Below, one piece after another: positions 34,739 to 47,870 of a stretch of DNA of 64,000 bases; within the stretch, counting starts at the first letter, position 1; every line of letters begins with the position of its first letter. A program made the translations under genes and the position numbers. The DNA comes from Saussurea involucrata (Eukaryota > Streptophyta > Magnoliopsida > Asterales > Asteraceae). The notes beneath the pieces are model-generated. The model searched no databases. It saw only the letters and a program-made list of their open reading frames with translations, and was not told where the DNA came from. The stretch lies in contig CM066315.1 in assembly GCA_033807775.1 (NCBI GenBank), positions 59,860,820 to 59,924,819 of the forward strand, given 5' to 3'.

Positions 34739-37505
34739 ATGGGGAACGCATCGTGTATTTTGGTAGGTTGCATAGACCAAGCAAGCGTAGGGGTTATCGA
34801 GAAATGGGGTCGCTTCGAGAAATTGGCTGAGCCAGGTCTCAATTTCTTCAACCCTTGCGCCGGTCAGTATCTCGCCGGTATTCTTTCCACCAGGATCAAC
34901 TCTCTCGACGTCAAAATCGAGACCAAAACCAAGGTTTTGTTTCCATTTCATCGTAACTCGTATGATCTGTGAAATTTCCGTTCTCATGTGATCATGATGC
35001 ATATAGATTGTTGACTTATGTTGTGTGTTCAATCCCTTGGTAATTATATGCGATTTAGGTTATCATGTAACTGTCATATGAATTGTTCGGTTGGATTTGA
35101 TTGATAAGGAGCTAGGGTTCTTGTTGATGGAGTAGGTAAAAGAGGGAATTTGGTGTATATCCACATGTGGAAATGGATCAAATAGCACTAAGCTAGGGCT
35201 TTGATTTAGTTGATATTCATATTTCATGATTTTTCTTTATTCTCGTGTTTCTGCAGGACAACGTGTTTGTTCAAATAGTTTCTTCAATTCAGTACCGAGT
35301 AATAAAGCAAAACGCTGATGATGCATACTATGAGTTACAGAACCCCGAGGAACAAATTCAAGCCTATGTGTTCGATGGTGATTTTTGTTTAGATTCATGG
35401 ACATTTTGCTTTTTTTGAAATTATGTGAACTCTTTGATTTTTGTTTCCACGTCATAAACCGCTAGTTTTCTTTCAGTTGTACGAGCTCAGGTACCAAGAA
35501 TGACTTTGGATCAGCTCTTTGAGCAAAAGGATGAAGTTGCAAAATCTGTATTGGAGGAACTTGAGAAGGTGAGTTGATCTCATCTCAGTTATCTATTTAT
35601 TATTTGCTTATATGAAACCACATCATATGACATAAGGCCAGTTAGATTATGTGTTCATGGTTAAAAAACATATTGAAATACAAATGATGCACTAATAATT
35701 CATGGTTACCCTATTCGAAGTTAGAATGATCTTTTGGCTGTTGTGCTGTATCAGGTGATGCGAGAATATGGGTACAGCATAGAACACATACTGATGGTGG
35801 ACATAATACCTGATCCCTCTGTTCGTAGAGCAATGAATGAGATAAACGCTGGTATGCCGTTTAACACGTTGCTTGCTTTTAAGACTCATCACCGTCTACT
35901 TTAGAGCAGTCAATCTTGCATGTTAGGATATTAATTATTAAGCAGTAAACCATGGGGTTCTTTCCCGAAACAGCCTCTTTACCCTTTGGGTTCGCGTATA
36001 CAAAAGGTCTGCTTACATTTTACTCTCCCTAGACCGTACATTGTGTGGGATTTACTGTGTTCCTTTGGTTTGGTTTTGATTTGTTCTTGGCTGCAGAGGC
36101 AACCTCTGAATCGCCAAGAGGTAAATCCTGTTTGGCAAAAAAAAAATCTGCCTCTTAATGGTTCTAAAACCCTCTGAATGATTTTGTATCTTAGGCCTCC
36201 CTTAGCCATTCAGAGCCCTGATGTCATCTGAACAATTACCAAACAACCATAGTTCATTTTGTACTATAGCATAAGAGCCTCTTAATGATTCTGAGCACTT
36301 AATCATTATATACCAAACCATTCAGCAACTGCCAAACAGCCCCAAATTCATTCATCCCAAAGAACTGTCTTAGTATTTATGCATTAACTTCTGCTTGTTA
36401 ACTACCCACTAGTTATATGCCTGTATTTATGCGAACTATAAGACTTCAAACATTGCGAAGTATTACTTATACAACTAAATCCAAGAAGACTATTTGTGGT
36501 TATTTAATGTAACAATTTAATCAATAAATGAGGCATGCCTCACGCCTTTTAGTATAGCCAATATTATAATTTGTTGTATCTGTTTCCTAACCATATATAT
36601 AAGTATACACAAAGCTATTGTTTGTATAGATCACTATTGTAAGACAAAGCAATATTGTCATTAATATTTTTGAATTTAACAGTTTAAATCTTTAAATTTG
36701 GCTTTTATAGTAAATGTTATTGAAATAATGAAGTAGTGTGTAAATTAAAAGGAACCTAAAACATAATAAAGTTGATTACAACTTCTACAAAGGACAAACA
36801 TTCAAAAAGTGAATTTTGTAGGAATGGAGTAATGCCCCCTAAAGGGGCAGGTTCAAACCAGAAGCTAAACATTTTGCAAGAAGGCGAGAAATGTGATATC
36901 ATATATGATATCACAAGTTTAATCATATATGAGTAAACATACGTTACATTGACAATATATAGACACCTAATCATATATGATTAAACACACCCAAAGGGCG
37001 TGTAATCATATATGATATTGAGACTTCTCGCCCTCTCGCAAAATGTTTAACTTCTTGCATGATCCTTCCTCTGCCCCTAATTGAATTAAAATAATGAATT
37101 TTGTAACGTGCAGCACAAAGACTACAGCTTGCTAGTGTGTACAAGGGAGAAGCGGATAAGATCCTTCAAGTTAAGAAAGCAGAAGCGGAGGCTGAAGCCA
37201 AGTATTTGGGAGGAGTTGGTGTTGCAAGGCAGAGGCAGGCAATAACAGATGGGTTAAGAGAGAACATCTTAAACTTCTCCCATAAAGTGGAAGGGGCGAC
37301 AGCAAAGGATGTTATGGATCTTATCTTGATCACACAGTACTTCGACACCATTAAAGACCTTGGAAACTCATCCAAGAACACCACCGTGTTCATACCCCAT
37401 GGGCCTGGCCATGTTAGAGACATTGGTGATCAGATTCGTAATGGTATGATGGAGGGGAAAGCAGCAGCAATAGCTACCTCTTCCAATCTAAACAACGACA
37501 ACTGA
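34739..37505 (+). CDS. HIR1: Hypersensitive-induced reaction (HIR) protein, SPFH/band 7 family
   Basis: A membrane-microdomain scaffold of the plant HIR family, which oligomerises under the plasma membrane and is linked to immune-receptor complexes and hypersensitive cell death. Five exons: 34739-34933, 35257-35377, 35477-35568, 35755-35851 and 37114-37505. All introns are GT-AG and the frame is continuous for 298 residues, slightly above the usual about 286. The start MGNASC offers Gly2 for myristoylation and Cys6 for palmitoylation. Family signatures in order are VGVIEKWGRFEKLAEPGLNF, QIVSSIQYRV, a helical Glu/Ala/Lys-rich segment (KGEADKILQVKKAEAEAEAK), ARQRQAITDGLR, DVMDLILITQYFDT and FIPHGPGHVRDI. 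Intron 4 (1262 bp) holds two MITEs. Which HIR paralogue it is cannot be decided. Confidence 0.96.
36065..36343. mobile_element. MITE in HIR intron 4, inverted relative of 23470-23748
   Basis: Ends near CTGCCAAACAGCCCC. Its reverse complement follows the element at 23470-23748 block by block. The ends have the GGGGCTGTTTGGCAG type common to Tourist/hAT MITEs. The TSD was not established. Confidence 0.6.
36843..37078. mobile_element. MITE / hairpin element in HIR intron 4
   Basis: The left arm GGGGCAGGTTCAAACCAGAA...AAACATTTTGCAAGAAGGCG pairs with a right arm CGCCCTCTCGCAAAATGTTT...TCTGCCCC. The loop holds repeated palindromes ATCATATATGAT (about 36898-37017). It lies 35-270 bp before the acceptor of the last HIR exon. 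Confidence 0.68.
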
Positions 37506-40220
37506 GTATATAGTTTTGCCACTTATCGGACCTCCTTCCTTTTTGTTATAAACTTCATATTACAAAATAAAGAACACTAGTTCTAAAGTTGGCTAAACTT
37601 TGTTTTTGTTTATGGGTGATATTAGATAATGTGATATTACTAGTATGGTAAATACTTTTTTTCATTTTTACTTGTTTGTTCCTGAATGATCCATGTGTTA
37701 TTTGTGCTTAAACTTGTAAGATTCACCTTGTTGATTTCTAGGTATTTTGCTAAAAGGATATTTATGTGATCCGAGGTGTTCTCGAGTTTTGGAAGGAAAA
37801 TGTAACACCCCGATTTCCAAACATGGGTGCCGTTATTCTATTTATCCAAATCTTACAATCAACAAATCTTTATTTATTTCATGTTTCAATTATTACATCA
37901 ATATAGCGGAAATGTAACTTAAACTTGTAATACAATAAACATTCTTATTGAACTTTGTAGTACTATTTCATGAAGTCCTTTTTTATCCCTTCCATGAGAT
38001 GCATACTGTAACACCTTCAACAAAATTGGAAATAGCAACTAAACAAAAACTTCGATAAAATAATTAAATAAGAATAAAATTCCTTCTACAAACCATTCTT
38101 GGAAATTCCTCAAAATACAAAACATCAACTTCAATAATTCAATATCCCAAGTCCTACACCAAGACTACAAAAGTCGGGTGTTACTTAATTCAAGCCAAAG
38201 TTGATAATCCCAAAATGCGGAAGACTTCACCAAGTCACTTACTTCTTGAGCACACAATTAGCTCTCCACTCTTCACAATGTCGCTAGAACAATTTCCAAC
38301 CGGAACCTGTTGCACATGCCGACAAATAAAAAGGGTTAGGCTAACACCTAGTGAGTCCAAGAGTTTTCATCATGATTAAAATAGTTCATTAAACCAAATG
38401 AGTATCACTCAAAATCATGATTTTTCAAAAAAATGATTATATTTAAGTACGTGAACAACCGATTTTCCAACGCACACAAAACTCGTGCCAAAAGCTCCAC
38501 AATGAAACATTTCTAAATAATGGATGTAGATCCAAAAACTCACTTAAACGTGGATGATTATTAAATCTCCAAATGAAGTAAACTCGTGTAAAACTTTATT
38601 ATTCGAAACATCCCAACAAGGAGGAGAAATAATACAGTACTTATAAGAACATGGAAAAATAATCCAAATACATATAATACGTTCCCGAAAGCATGTGACC
38701 GACTCAACAACCCACGCAAAACGTAAATAGTAATAAAGCTCAAATACCCAAGCATGGGAGAAATCATTCAAGCAAACCTTAATATACATGGAGAGGTTCT
38801 AATATTAAAGTCAATACTTGCAATTACTCGCACAAGGCTTACAGTAATCAAAACATGCATATCACAAGATTCAATATAATATTGACAACAACGGGGGAGA
38901 CCCGTATCCATTGAGGGTGGGGGAAACATGTAAGTATACCACCCGAACAACGTTAATCGTATAACACTTCGCGACTAGACGTCCAAAGGTTCCTACGACT
39001 TCTTAACAAGTTTCACCTCAAGAGACGGTTGACCTAAGTGTCTATTCCCACGAATTCCACCACAAGGACCGACACGCTTAGGACTACCTCCAACTCCAAG
39101 GCATTACCTTCAAAGCGGCGGAGGTCCTAGTGCCTACCTCCAAGGTAGCACCTCCGGACTCAACCCTCCTAGTGCCTACTTGAAAAGTTTAAGGTCATAA
39201 ACATGGGTCCCGGAATCCCACCCCGCAATACTCATGCAACCTCATAAACAAGACCGACTCATATGATATGCATCCAATGCAAATATAGTCAAACAATTAC
39301 ATGACCTACAAAAGAATGTCCAACATCTTTAACACATATAATCAATTAATAATTATGACTCAAAACTCATATAATCTCAAACTCAATATGGAGTAATTTA
39401 CGTTGGACAAAGTACCCCAAGACTCACTTAAGTCAAATACGAGCCAAAGGCTCAACAATACAATTGACCGAATAATAAAGATCACCAATATCATAAAATG
39501 CATTTAAGTGCCACATATACCAACACATACCTCCAAGATACGTTAAATAAAAAATCCCATCATTTATTAGGTCAATTCATTTTCCACATAATCCACAATC
39601 ATATATATTTCCAAATGACACATAACAATAATCATGCATTTTTCCCACAACACTAAGGTGCATTTTTACCAAAGACACCCATTTACACAGTAATCCTCAA
39701 AACACTTTTCTTTGAGATACAATTAACAATTTACCCAAAAAAAAATCCCAATGTGGGTGTTTTATAAGATTTTCAAGGTTAATCATTTCAAATAGTCAAA
39801 ATCTACCAAATAACTCACTCGTTAATAATTTTCATGGAAAACACATAAACACTTGAAAATGACATTTTTGGCTTGTACAACGTTTTCACAAAGCAACTTG
39901 AACTCACCTTGCTAGATTTAGGATAAATCTAGATTTTCCCCAATTTGAGCTTTTTTGAAGAAACTTGAATTCTCAAGTCAAATCTTCCAAAAACCTAGAT
40001 CCAAAAGTTCCAACCATCAATAACCATATTCGACTAAGTAAAATCATTCCCCAAACATTGTACATCAATATCTCAACTTATATCAAACCCTAACTTCCAT
40101 AGGTGAAGAAAATAGAAGATTACCTTACCCACAACTTGGATCCACCAACCAAAACGCCTCTAGAGTTACCAAAACGAACCACAAACTCCAAATCCTCAAA
40201 AAGGAGAAAAAAGGTTGGAT

Positions 40221-41494
40221 TGTAACACCTGATTCTTATCCCAATTGAAGAAATGTTGAACTAGGGGAAATCAGTAAAGAAAGAACCAATTATGGAGTGT
40301 GGCTATAGTGCCATGCAGTTGTGACATCTGTCACAATAGCACCAATGGTACTGAAGGTATGGTAGTCTCGGCTATAGTTCCATGTGATTGTGACATATGT
40401 CACAATAGCAACGGTGTTGTCGAGTGGTTGGTCGTCCCAAAGAATGTGCCATGTAATTATGACAATGGGGTAGCACCCGTAATTTTTGGGTAAGCACAAT
40501 TTCAAGTTATTGTAGAAATCGATCTTTTAAGAGAGATAGAGGAAATAGGATTGTGGGCTTAAATCCTAGATTTTATGGTCTTGTTGGATGAAGAATTCAA
40601 ATATGAGTCCAACGATTCTTTCCGGAGCAAAAACGGAGCTAAAACGAAGAAGTTATGACCAAAATAGTGTTCGGTACATTCTGTGCTATAGTGCCCGCGA
40701 TTGTGACACTGTCACTATAGCATGTCACAATCGCTGGATGCCAAAAAACTCTCGGTACATTATGTGTTATAGTGCCCACGATTGTGACAGTGTCACAATC
40801 GCATGTAACAATCGCACACGGGCACCTGAGCCTTAAAAATGCGATTTTCAGCCCCAAAACTTCATTTCTTCATATCTCTCTTATTTCAACTCCAATTTTC
40901 TTGATTCAAGATTCTATGGCTTCGTTTTTGAGAGCTCTTCAAGGATGGATTATTAGTTTTGATGTTCATTGGAAGATTCAAGAGCATTTGGTGGTGGTAA
41001 GCTTCTCATTTCTCTCTCCCAAACTCCGTCTCTTCTCTCCCAAATCATTTCCTCTTCTTCCCCCTCAAACCCTAACTGAGTTTGAGGCTTTTCATATAGA
41101 TTAAAGTGTTCCTTCTCCATCATATGTTACTGGTTTCATTTATTAATGCAAGAGCAAGTTTTTATTTCCAACACTAGAGATTTTTGGGGTTTTCTAGGTT
41201 TTCAACAAAACCTAAGTGGTAAGTTCATTTCCTCCATTTACAAGCTTCATTATGAGTTATAAATGTTCCATTGATGATCTCCTAGTGTTTTGTTTCTCCA
41301 ATTTCGGTTTGGATGATTTTGAGAAAAGTTAGGTTGGGGTTTTGGGTATAAATGGAGATTTCGATGGTTGATGTTTGGGGAACAATTCTAAATGGTTAAA
41401 TGTGGTTGGATGAAACCCTAGAAAACTTTGGTGAGAGAGATGAAATGAAAGGATTCTAGCTTTAGCTTCCAAAACCATGATAGATGAAGAAGGG
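40221..41494 (+). mobile_element. Plus-oriented LTR-like segment within the nest
   Basis: TGTAACACCTGATTC at 40221 opens an LTR-like sequence with a palindromic array (40297-40830), a CT-rich leader-like stretch and no coding region. Its 40520-40680 part (CGATCTTTTAAGAGAG, GATTTTATGGTCTTGTTGGA, CGGAGCTAAAACGAAGAAGT) is inverted relative to 49600-49756, so both belong to related LTRs in opposite orientation. The Tekay element interrupts it or its host at 41494. Its own right end and TSD could not be found. Confidence 0.5.
40297..40830. repeat. Array of palindromic TGTGACATNTGTCACA motifs
   Basis: Two cassettes at 40297-40450 contain TATAGTGCCATGCAGTTGTG and TGTGACATCTGTCACA or TGTGACATATGTCACA. 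Two more at 40675-40815 have ATTGTGACACTGTCACTATA and ATTGTGACAGTGTCACAATC. They share the stem TGTGAC-n-GTCACA and are separated by unrelated LTR sequence. Confidence 0.8.
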
Positions 41495-42987
41495 TGTAAC
41501 AACCCCAAATCCCATATACACAACAAATCACATAATGTAACATGACAATTATATAACAAACGAAACTTCACATTACAATTACGGTCCCAAAGTCTTTTAC
41601 AATACAAAGTCAAACATTCCACTACAACATTGACTTACTATAACCATACATAACATTTAACTATGATAGCACTACTGCTAAACATGCCAAATTCTTCATC
41701 ATGTTATCCTTCACAAAAGTCATCCCTCGATTACTCTAATTACTTGTTCGTACTCGATCCGCCACCTGGAATACATATTTTTAAAATAGAAATGAGGGTT
41801 AGACCTAAAGGTCTAGTGAGGAATCCCTGTCGATTTAGTAAACTTTTGTATCAAAACCATTTATATAAAACCCACATACCATACGTAATTAATTACCAAT
41901 CAATATTCAAGCTTCGTACACGTCTCATCTCACCTTATTCCTCCACAATTGGCCAAATTAATTGGTTGCAAGCCAACTAATCTACTGTACAACAAATACA
42001 GTAAACACACCGGTCTAAGCCCGGCCACGTATTATATTCCGATATAATACTCACGTAATTATAATATCTTAACATATCATAATTACACACATATGACATT
42101 TTCATACATTTATCAAATATTCGGCATCCACACAAATGTATTCCAGTTTAAAACACTTTGAAGTAAAACTCACCTGTTTTGATTATTACACACGCTCGAT
42201 AGCTCCTTTCAAAATGATCCTATCTCTTACAACGACTCCACAGAATCTGAAACAAGTTAAGATACACATATTGCTTTACTAACCAAACACATAAAGCCTA
42301 ACAATTTCCCATCCTCAATGTCTCATTATACACTGCATTTAACCCACTACCGGGACTACACAGGGTACCGGGACTCTTCAGTATCGGGAGTTCACAATAC
42401 CGGGGGTTTTATGCTACCGGGATTCTATACTACCGGACTTCATGGTACCGGGAGTCGGCCATACCGGGACTCGACATCACCGGGAGTTGATACTACCGGG
42501 AGTCGACTATACCGGGATTCCACTTTACCGGAGTCTAAACTACCGGGAATCTACCGGGACTTCCCCGGGACTCTAAGAACACAGTCGGTTTCCAAAATAT
42601 CCAAATTTGAATTATATAACTTCAATTTAAACATTCTAATCCGATAGAAGTCTAACACTACTGATTATAACCACAAATTGTAAAGGAATTTACCTTCAAA
42701 TCTCTTTCAGCCCAAACGATTGATGCTCTATCCGTAGGGTTCGTCTTCTGCTTCTTTTCGCTCAGAACTCACACACACACTTTCTAAAATAGGAATAATA
42801 AGTTTAATCTGAAGTAGTTGAGATATTTATATCTCAACTTACACTTTTGGCTCAAACTATTCAATAAGGACTAAAACACCCCTAACCTTATATCTTATCT
42901 CAAACTCACCCCAAACATCCAAATTTTTAAAGTTAAATACTTTAACTGATAGGGAATTTATCTAACTGAAATACCCAGGATATTACA
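41495..42987 (-). repeat. 3' LTR of the Tekay-like element
   Basis: 1493 bp, the left copy. It carries a TACCGGGA(G/C)T minisatellite at about 42350-42570. A 105-codon ORF (41663-41980) is shared with the other LTR but has no known domain. Confidence 0.95.
42350..42570. repeat. ACCGGGACT minisatellite in 3' LTR
   Basis: Roughly 15 irregular units of (T)ACCGGGA(C/G)T with 5-10 bp spacers. The matching array at 48722-48965 in the 5' LTR differs by several insertions and deletions of whole units. Confidence 0.9.
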
Positions 42988-43008
42988 TCATCTCCCCCTT
43001 AAAAGAAT
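42988..43008 (-). promoter_or_regulatory. Polypurine tract
   Basis: Minus strand TTTTAAGGGGGAGATGA immediately before the 3' LTR, the plus-strand primer of the element. Confidence 0.85.
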
Positions 43009-43025
43009 TCCGTCCCGGAATTCAG

Positions 43026-46000
43026 TTAAGCAAAAAGATGAGGGTATTTGGCTCTCATTTTTGACTCGGATTCCCACGTAGCATCCTGACCTCTATGATG
43101 CCTCCACTGAACTTTCACTTGCCTGATCTCCTTATTCCGCAGTACTTTAACTTTATGATCAACTATAGTCTCCGGCTCTTCCACATAATTCAGTCTTTCA
43201 TCGACTTGTATTTCTGGTAGGGAGACTGACTGATCTGGAGTAACCAAACACTTTCGGAAGTTCGATACGTGAAATGCATTATGGATTCTGCTCAATTCCG
43301 GTGGAAGATCTAATCTGTAAGCTACTTCACCGATCCTTTCTGTAATTGCAAACGGTCCGATATACCTTGGACTAAGTTTACCTTGTCGTCCAAATCTGAT
43401 GACTCATTTCCACGGCGAAACCTTTAACATTACGTAATCTCCTACTTGAAATTCCAATGGCTTTCGGCGTTGGTCAGCGTAGCTCTTCTGTCTATCTTGA
43501 TCCACTTTCAATCTTTCTCGAATCTGAGTAACCTTATCGGTGGTTAACTGAACTATTTCCGGTCCCGCTAACTGTTTCTCTCCCACTTCGCTCCAACATA
43601 GAGGCGTTCGACATTTCCTACCATACAGTACTTCGAACGGTGCCGCTTGTATGCTGGAATGATAACTGTTGTTGTAAGCGAATTCGATTAACGGTAAATG
43701 CTTATCCCATGATCCCCCAAAATCGACAATGCAAGCCCGGAGCATATCTTCTAAGGTCTGAATCGTTCGTTCACTCTGCCCATCTGTTTAAGGATGATAT
43801 GCCGTACTTAACTTTATCTGTGTCCCCATTTCTCTTTGAAAACTTCTCCAGAATCTTGAAGTAAAACGACAATCACGATCAGAGATGATCGAGATTGGAA
43901 CTCCATGTCGAGTTACTATTTCATCCATGTACAACTTAGCTAATCGCTCCAACGAATCGGTTTCTTTTATCGGTAGAAAGTGTGCAGACTTTGTCAATCT
44001 GTCGACGATCACCCAAATAGAATCAAATCCCTTTGGAGTTCTTGGTAGCTTCGTGATGAAGTCTGTGGTAATCTGCTCCCATTTCCACATAGGTATTTCT
44101 AGTCGCTGGAGTTGACCAAACGGTTTCTGATGTTCAATCTTCACATTCTTACAAGTAGTACAACCTTCTACATACTGAGCAATGCTTCTTTTTATCCCCG
44201 GCCACCAAAAGAATTGCTTTAGGTCTTTATACATCTTGTTTGTACCTGGGTGAATAGAAAAATGGGATTGATGAGCTTCTTGTAACACACGATCACGTAA
44301 TCCACCCAAACGAGGTACCCACACTCTGTTTCCCAGACACCATAACCCACAATCATCTTTTACTAGCAATGCTGACATCCCTGCTAACCGTTCAGATTTC
44401 AGATGTTCATCTTGATAAGCCTCCACTTGACACTTCTGCAATTCATTAAATATGTTGGGTAAGAGTTCAGTTCGTAGCGAAATAACTTTTATCGTCCCAC
44501 TCCTTTCTTGACGACTCAATGCATCAGCTACCACATTCGCCTTTCCTGGATGATAAAGGATTTCACAGTCGTAATCATTCAGCAATTCTAACCATCTTCT
44601 TTGTCTCATATTTAGTTCTTTCTGATCAAAGAGATGTTGGAGACTTTTATGATCGGTATAAATCTGGCATTTGGAACCATACAGATAATGCCTCCAAATC
44701 TTTAACGCGAAAACGACTGCTGCAAGCTCCATGTCGTGCGTAGGATACTGCCTTTCATGATCTTTTAATTGACGTGAAGCATATGCAATAACCTTTCCAC
44801 GCTGCATAAGTACACACCCCAATCCTAGTTTTGACGCATCGCTATAAACAACAAAGTCTTCTGATCCTTCAGGTAGCGACAAAATCGGCGCGCTGCACAG
44901 TTTCTCTTTCAATACCCGGAATGCTCCGTCCTGTTCTGCTTTCCATTCAAACTTCAGATTCTTTCGAGTCAGCTTAGTCAAAGGCGTAGCAATACGAGAG
45001 AAGTCCTTTATAAACTTTCGATAGTAACCGGCTAAACCCAGAAAACTTCGTACTTCCGTTGCTGTCTTCGGCGGTTCCCACTTTTCAACTGCTTCCACTT
45101 TCATCGGATCAACTTGTATACCTTTTTCGGAAACTACATGCCCTAAAAACTGAACTTCTTGTAACCAAAATTCACATTTTGAGAATTTAGCGTACAATTT
45201 CTCCTTCTTTAATAGCTCCAGGATCAAACGAAGATGTTGCGCATGCTCTTCTTTGGACCGAGAATAGATAAGTATATCATCGATAAATACAATAACAAAT
45301 TTATCTAGATACGGCTTACATACTCGATTCATTAAATCCATAAAAGCAGCTGGAGCATTCGTCAAACCGAACGGCATTACTAAGAACTCATAATGACCAT
45401 ACCTTGTTCGAAAAGCAGTCTTCAGAACATCTTCTTCTTTAACCTTCAACTAATGATAACCAGCTCTGAGATCAATCTTAGAGAAATAACAAGCTCCAAC
45501 TAATTGATCAAAAAGGTCATCAATTCTGGGAAGCGGATACTTGTTCTTGATCGTGCGCTTGTTCAACTCTCGGTAGTCGATACACATTCTCATCGAACCA
45601 TCCTTCTTTTTCACAAATAACACTGGTGCTCCCCACGGCAAAGAACTAGGTCTGATGAAGCCCTTATCTGATAAGTCTTGTAGTTGTGCCATCATCTCTT
45701 TCATTTCTGGAGGAGCCAAACGATACGGTGCACGGGCTACAGGAGTGGCTCCAGGAATCAAGTCTATACCGAACTCTACTTGTCTAACAGGAGGAAGACT
45801 ATTCAAGTCTTCAGGGAAAACTTCTGGAAATTCATTTACTATAGGAATATCTTCCAACTTGATCTTTTCAGGTCTACTATCTATCACATAGGCTAAGTAA
45901 CTCTGGCAACCCTTACTCACGCACTTACGGGCTTTTATCATCGATATAAGGCAAGACTGATGATTCCTACGATCACCGTAAATCACTACTGATCTCTTAT

Positions 46001-47609
46001 CAGGTAAAACGACATTGATTATCTTTTTATCACAAACTATGTTAGCCTGATTCTTAGCTAACCAATCCATCCCTACTACCACATCAAATTCGATCAAAGC
46101 TATAGGAAATAATTGTATAGGCACTTCGCATCCCTCTATATTTATCACACCCTTCTAAAAAACTTCCTTTACTGACACTTGATTATCATTTGCAGTATCT
46201 ACCAGTAAGGCATGTTCTAACATTTTTGGCTCTAATTGCATATGAGCAGCAAACGAAGGAGACACAAAAGATCGGTTTGCACCGGAATCAAACAACACCT
46301 TAGCACGTGTAGAGTTTATGAAAAATGTACCTGTAACCACGTCCGGAGTTTCCTCCGCCTCTTTAGCTGTCATTTGAAAGGTACGACCCCTTGTTCTTGG
46401 CGGTTCTATTCTTGGAACTACTGGTCTAGCAATTGTTGGTTTCCCTGACGTTCCCCCCTGTTGTATTCTTCTTTGTGGGCAATCCGACAGCATGTGATCC
46501 GGAGAATTACATGAATAACAAAACCGCGTCACGCGGCAATCTTTAATGACATGCCCGGTTTTCCCACACTTAAAACAAACCCGAGATTCCACTTGGCAAT
46601 TTCCCTGATGGTAGCGATTGCATTTCGGACACGGTCTTTCAGCTGGTCGAAACGGCGGACGGTTATCGAACCTCTGAAATCTGGACTATTTCGGATCATG
46701 TGGTGGCCCTTCCCATTTCCTTTTCCCCACACTCTTATCACTAGCATCTCTTCTGTTGTCTCGTTCTACGTTTTCAGCAGCATCCACTGCGGCTGTAAAG
46801 GTATCGGGTCTTGTTGCAGTTACTAGTCTCCTAACTTCTGAATTTAGTCCATATATGAATCTTTCCATCTTCAATTTCTCCGTAGCAACGTAATACCCTG
46901 CAAAACGAGATTTTTCTAAGAAGCGAGCAGTATAGTCTCTCACCGACAGATTCCCTTGCTGCAGGTTCATAAATTCTTCCTCTAATTGTCTGACCGCTGC
47001 TTGTGGACAGAATTGTTTTGTGAAAGCTGAAACGAATTCTTCCCAAGGAAAAGTAGAATATATGTCTGATCCTCCCGATTCAATATGAGCCTCCCACCAG
47101 TATAAAGCATCGCTTTTCAACATTGCTGCTCCATAAAGTACTCTATCTTCGTTAGCACATTTACTCGTCTTGAAGATAGCTTCTATTTCTTTCAGCCATC
47201 TCATCGCCTTCACTGGATCCCGATCACCTGAGTACGTAGGGGGTTTGCAACTAAGAAACATTTTATAATCACACTTTTTCGTTACCGGTAAGACAGTAGG
47301 AGTGATTGGCAATTCGATTTCTTGTTCTGGGTCGGGGTTATCCTCTCCATTATTGCGACTTCGTTCAAACATTGCCTGAATACTAGCCTGTAATCTTCCC
47401 ATCTCGGCAGTTAGATCATCCCGTGTAACAAACTCTGTCCCTTGTGGTTGTGTTCTACCCCCTGTTCGTCCTTCAGTTCTACCTCCGATTCTACCTCCGG
47501 TTCTACCTCCGCCACGGTCTCCTCCTCTCCCTCCTGTTCCTACTGGTGGGTTCTCTCCACCCGAATTCTTTCCTCCCCTTTGATTCCTTTGTCTGGTGCC
47601 ACTTGCCAT
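43026..47609 (-). pseudogene. Tekay-like gag-pol polyprotein, one frame with five stops
   Basis: The polyprotein makes retrotransposon capsid and enzymes. The likely start MASGTRQRNQ at 47609 opens a frame of 1528 codons to 43026. In order: a Gly/Arg-rich N-terminus; gag (YWWEAHIES, ERFIYGLNSEVRRLV); two CCHC knuckles (CFKCGKTGHVIKDC, CYSCNSPDHMLSDC); protease (VLFDSGANRSFVS); RT (VLFVKKKDGSMRMCIDYREL, FIDDILIYS); RNase H (YSDASKLGLGCVL, YTDHKSLQHL); integrase zinc finger (HQSHFSIHPG then CTTCKNVK) and DDE core (TTDFITKLP, ISDRDCRF); and a chromodomain-like end (KVQWRHHRGQDATWE). In-frame stops lie at codons 308, 485, 720, 1274 and 1402. No frameshift is present, so decay is by point mutation only. 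Confidence 0.95.
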
Positions 47610-47855
47610 TCTGTAGATCCAAACAAGGTTAATATACACATAAGCACATACCCCATATAACAAGGCATTCAAGTTCAAACATGTACCTGTAAGATCGTAA
47701 TTACACTGGCCAGGTGTAATCTGAAATTACCTTACATGATGTTCCTTCTACCCTTTATACTTAGTATTTCCAGGTTCTATAATAATAGGGACATCCTACT
47801 TCTCATGCAGTTTAAGTCTAGGCACAAATACTAATACCTAAATCCCTTAAACTAA

Positions 47856-47868
47856 GGCTCTGATACCA
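47856..47868 (-). promoter_or_regulatory. Primer binding site (initiator tRNA-Met)
   Basis: Minus strand TGGTATCAGAGCC, 2 nt inside the 5' LTR edge at 47871. Confidence 0.93.
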
Positions 47869-47870
47869 TC

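Noticed and set aside
42318..42647. ORFs with repeated Tyr-Arg-Asp-Ser pattern in both Tekay-like LTRs
   Set aside because: Translations of the ACCGGGACT minisatellite; differ between the two LTRs by repeat indels.
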